Source of the DNA: Desulfosarcina alkanivorans
Lineage (GTDB): Bacteria; Desulfobacterota; Desulfobacteria; Desulfobacterales; Desulfosarcinaceae
DNA: 64,000 bases
Assembly (NCBI RefSeq): GCF_009688945.1
Contig: NZ_AP021874.1
Coordinates: 7,172,001-7,236,000 of the forward strand
Reading direction: 5' to 3'
Shown here: positions 62,641-64,000 of the stretch, piece by piece
Position numbering within the stretch: the first letter of the stretch is position 1
Layout: every line of letters begins with the position of its first letter
Position numbers and translations under genes: made by a program
The notes under the pieces: generated by a model
What the model was told of the DNA's origin: nothing
The model's input: the letters and a program-made list of their open reading frames with translations, nothing else
Databases searched by the model: none

Positions 62641-63673
62641 AAAGAACCCATTGACCGGAACCGTTCCGTTTTCGCGGCCGGCTAAACTGGTTCTTTTTTT
62701 TCTCCTGTGGCTGGTTTTGATTTCATGGCTTCACTTTCGACTGAACCGCCATCAGGCAGACCGGCAGGTTATCCGCATGGGATATATGCCGGTACTGACC
62801 AATCTGGCGGCACCACTGCTGGACCATGCCACCCGAAAAGGCAACGGCGTTTTTTTTGAAGCCGTGAAATTTTCTTCTTTTGCCGAGATGGCCGAAGCAT
62901 TGAGAAACGACAGTCTCCAGGCGGCTTTCATCATCGCACCGCTGGCGGTGGTGTTGCGTCAGCAAGGGGTTGATGTGAAGGTCGTTCTGGTCGGCAACCG
63001 GCACGAGAGCACCCTGGTGGCAAGGAAAAGCTTGAATGCGAAGCGGTTGGAAGATCTGGTCGGGCGCACCATTGCCGTGCCGATGCGGTACTCGGGCCAC
63101 AACCTGTGCCTGTTAAAAGCGATGGAGGAAAAAGGGCTCACTGGAAAAATCCGCCTGGTGGAAATGAATCCGCCGGACATGGCCTCGGCCCTGGCTTCGG
63201 GTTCGCTGGATGCCTATTTTGTCGGTGAACCCTTTGCCGCCCAAACCGTACTCAGCGACGACGCCGACGTCGTTGCATACGTGGAGTCCATGTGGCCGGA
63301 TTTTATCTGCAACCTCATGCTGGTGAAAAATGAATGGATGACGGCCTATCCGTCGGCCGCACGAAAACTGGTGGAAACGGCGGTCCGGTCCGGTCTGTGG
63401 GCAAGCCGCCATCCCCATGAGGCCGCCCGGGTTGCAGCCGATTACTGGAACCAGTCCGCTGGGTTGGTGCATTACGCAATGACCACGCCATCCAATCGGA
63501 TCATCTATGACCGGTACGTTCCAAAGCCGGCTGAACTCCAGGCCATTGCAGATCTCATGGCCCGTTATGACCTGATAGAAAATACCGATATCTCTGGTCT
63601 GGTGGACGACCGTCTGGCACTGACCGCCGGCATTGACGGTATCGAAAACCTGGACACCCTCCTTTTGCCCTGA
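62630..63673 (+). CDS. membrane-anchored substrate-binding protein, NrtA/SsuA/TauA-like
   Basis: 347 residues. A single hydrophobic segment near the N-terminus (LVLFFLLWLVLISWLHF) without lipobox or clear cleavage site suggests a membrane anchor. The binding domain shows IRMGYMPVLTNLAAPLLDH, LQAAFIIAPLAVVLRQQGVDV, GRTIAVPMRYSGHNL and LDAYFVGEPFAAQ, typical of the NMT1/NrtA group. The ligand is unknown. It is the last gene of the run and ends 70 bases before a strong terminator. Confidence 0.82.
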   Translation: MPFKKNPLTGTVPFSRPAKLVLFFLLWLVLISWLHFRLNRHQADRQVIRMGYMPVLTNLAAPLLDHATRKGNGVFFEAVKFSSFAEMAEALRNDSLQAAFIIAPLAVVLRQQGVDVKVVLVGNRHESTLVARKSLNAKRLEDLVGRTIAVPMRYSGHNLCLLKAMEEKGLTGKIRLVEMNPPDMASALASGSLDAYFVGEPFAAQTVLSDDADVVAYVESMWPDFICNLMLVKNEWMTAYPSAARKLVETAVRSGLWASRHPHEAARVAADYWNQSAGLVHYAMTTPSNRIIYDRYVPKPAELQAIADLMARYDLIENTDISGLVDDRLALTAGIDGIENLDTLLLP

Positions 63674-63743
63674 TGCCCAGCGATCGGCAATCTTCTTTTA
63701 CGCAGGAAATACGGCTTTACGGGGGAATCCTTATTGAATGGAT

Positions 63744-63777
63744 AAAAAAACCCGGGGGGATACCCTCGGGTTTTTTT
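63744..63777. terminator. strong bidirectional intrinsic terminator
   Basis: A7-CCCG followed by GGGG-type pairing gives a 15-bp stem (one G-U pair) with loop GATA, flanked by seven A on one side and seven T on the other. It works for the chemosensory/ABC run on plus and for the partial gene on minus. Confidence 0.9.
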
Positions 63778-63815
63778 GCAATGGGGTCGGGCGATTCCAA
63801 AACAGCTGATGAGGC

Positions 63816-64000
63816 CTATTTTTTGCGGAGTTGTCCCAACTCCTTTCTAATTGCGCCCAGTTCGGCGGCCATCATTGATTTCAGTTCATCAATGGACCGG
63901 ATAACGGCTTCGATACCTGACAACTCTCCGGTGGTGCTCGGTTTCGATGAATCACTGGCCGGATGGGGACCTCTGGATTCGACAATTTGAGCCTTTAACA
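63816..64000 (-). CDS. C-terminal part of a small coiled-coil-like protein, cut by window edge
   Basis: On the complement an open frame enters at the window end and stops at 63816-63818 (TAG). The visible 61 residues include LKAQIVESRGPHPAS and end SMMAAELGAIRKELGQLRKK, a charged helical tail. The stop lies about 40 bases before the shared terminator. No family can be named from this fragment. Confidence 0.5.
   Translation of the reverse strand, partial: LKAQIVESRGPHPASDSSKPSTTGELSGIEAVIRSIDELKSMMAAELGAIRKELGQLRKK

Overview
The window looks like chromosomal DNA of a strictly anaerobic, probably sulfate-reducing Desulfobacterota (Desulfosarcina/Desulfococcus-like) bacterium. The evidence is an ATP-independent (class II, tungsten) benzoyl-CoA reductase operon with two selenocysteine codons, a DcrH-like hemerythrin chemoreceptor, two tungsten aldehyde oxidoreductase-family enzymes, LL-diaminopimelate aminotransferase, a TRAP transporter and GC-rich coding. 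The taxonomic placement is inferred from gene content only. No rRNA, tRNA, CRISPR array or insertion sequence was seen.

Layout. 1-8.6 kb: the N-terminal part of an M24 aminopeptidase (minus strand), a YejBEA-type peptide ABC transporter with two separate ATPases, and a convergent L,D-transpeptidase. 9.1-17.9 kb: bamBCDEF, with in-frame UGA (Sec) in bamE and bamF. The operon is bracketed by two related small DUF2080/AbrB-like proteins, one of them beside a GNAT acetyltransferase. 18.2-21.1 kb: a chemoreceptor with a C-terminal hemerythrin domain behind a sigma28-like promoter. 21.3-24.7 kb (minus): MoaD-like carrier, ThiF/MoeB-like activating enzyme, a disulfide FAD reductase and a ferredoxin-nitroreductase interrupted by UAA.

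25.3-39.7 kb: a catabolic island. A GAF/sigma54 activator faces a near-consensus -24/-12 promoter that drives a LarA-like protein, a two-subunit UxaA-family lyase (best guess sulfolactate sulfo-lyase SuyAB), a TRAP transporter, a second tungsten AOR with its own MoaD, and three dehydrogenases. An Ldh/ComC-type dehydrogenase lies on the far side of the activator. The set is compatible with oxidising a C3 sulfonate (DHPS or sulfolactate) to pyruvate plus sulfite, and sulfite would be a respiratory electron acceptor for such an organism. This is a hypothesis.

40-47.5 kb: a nucleotide-sugar epimerase, small conserved proteins, an Lrp-dapL-lysA operon with a clear promoter/operator, a fluoride channel with DUF190, and a DDAH-like amidinohydrolase. 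48.1-63.7 kb: a long plus-strand chemosensory run starting at a strong sigma28-type promoter: MCP, CheB-like, CheW, CheY, CheA, a second CheB-like, ParA-like ATPase and a HAMP protein. It continues with overlapping genes into a TauE/SafE exporter and an SsuABC/TauABC-type ABC transporter, and ends at a strong hairpin terminator. Both CheB homologues have lost catalytic residues, and CheA carries a 960-bp-period in-frame duplication that is almost perfect at the DNA level.
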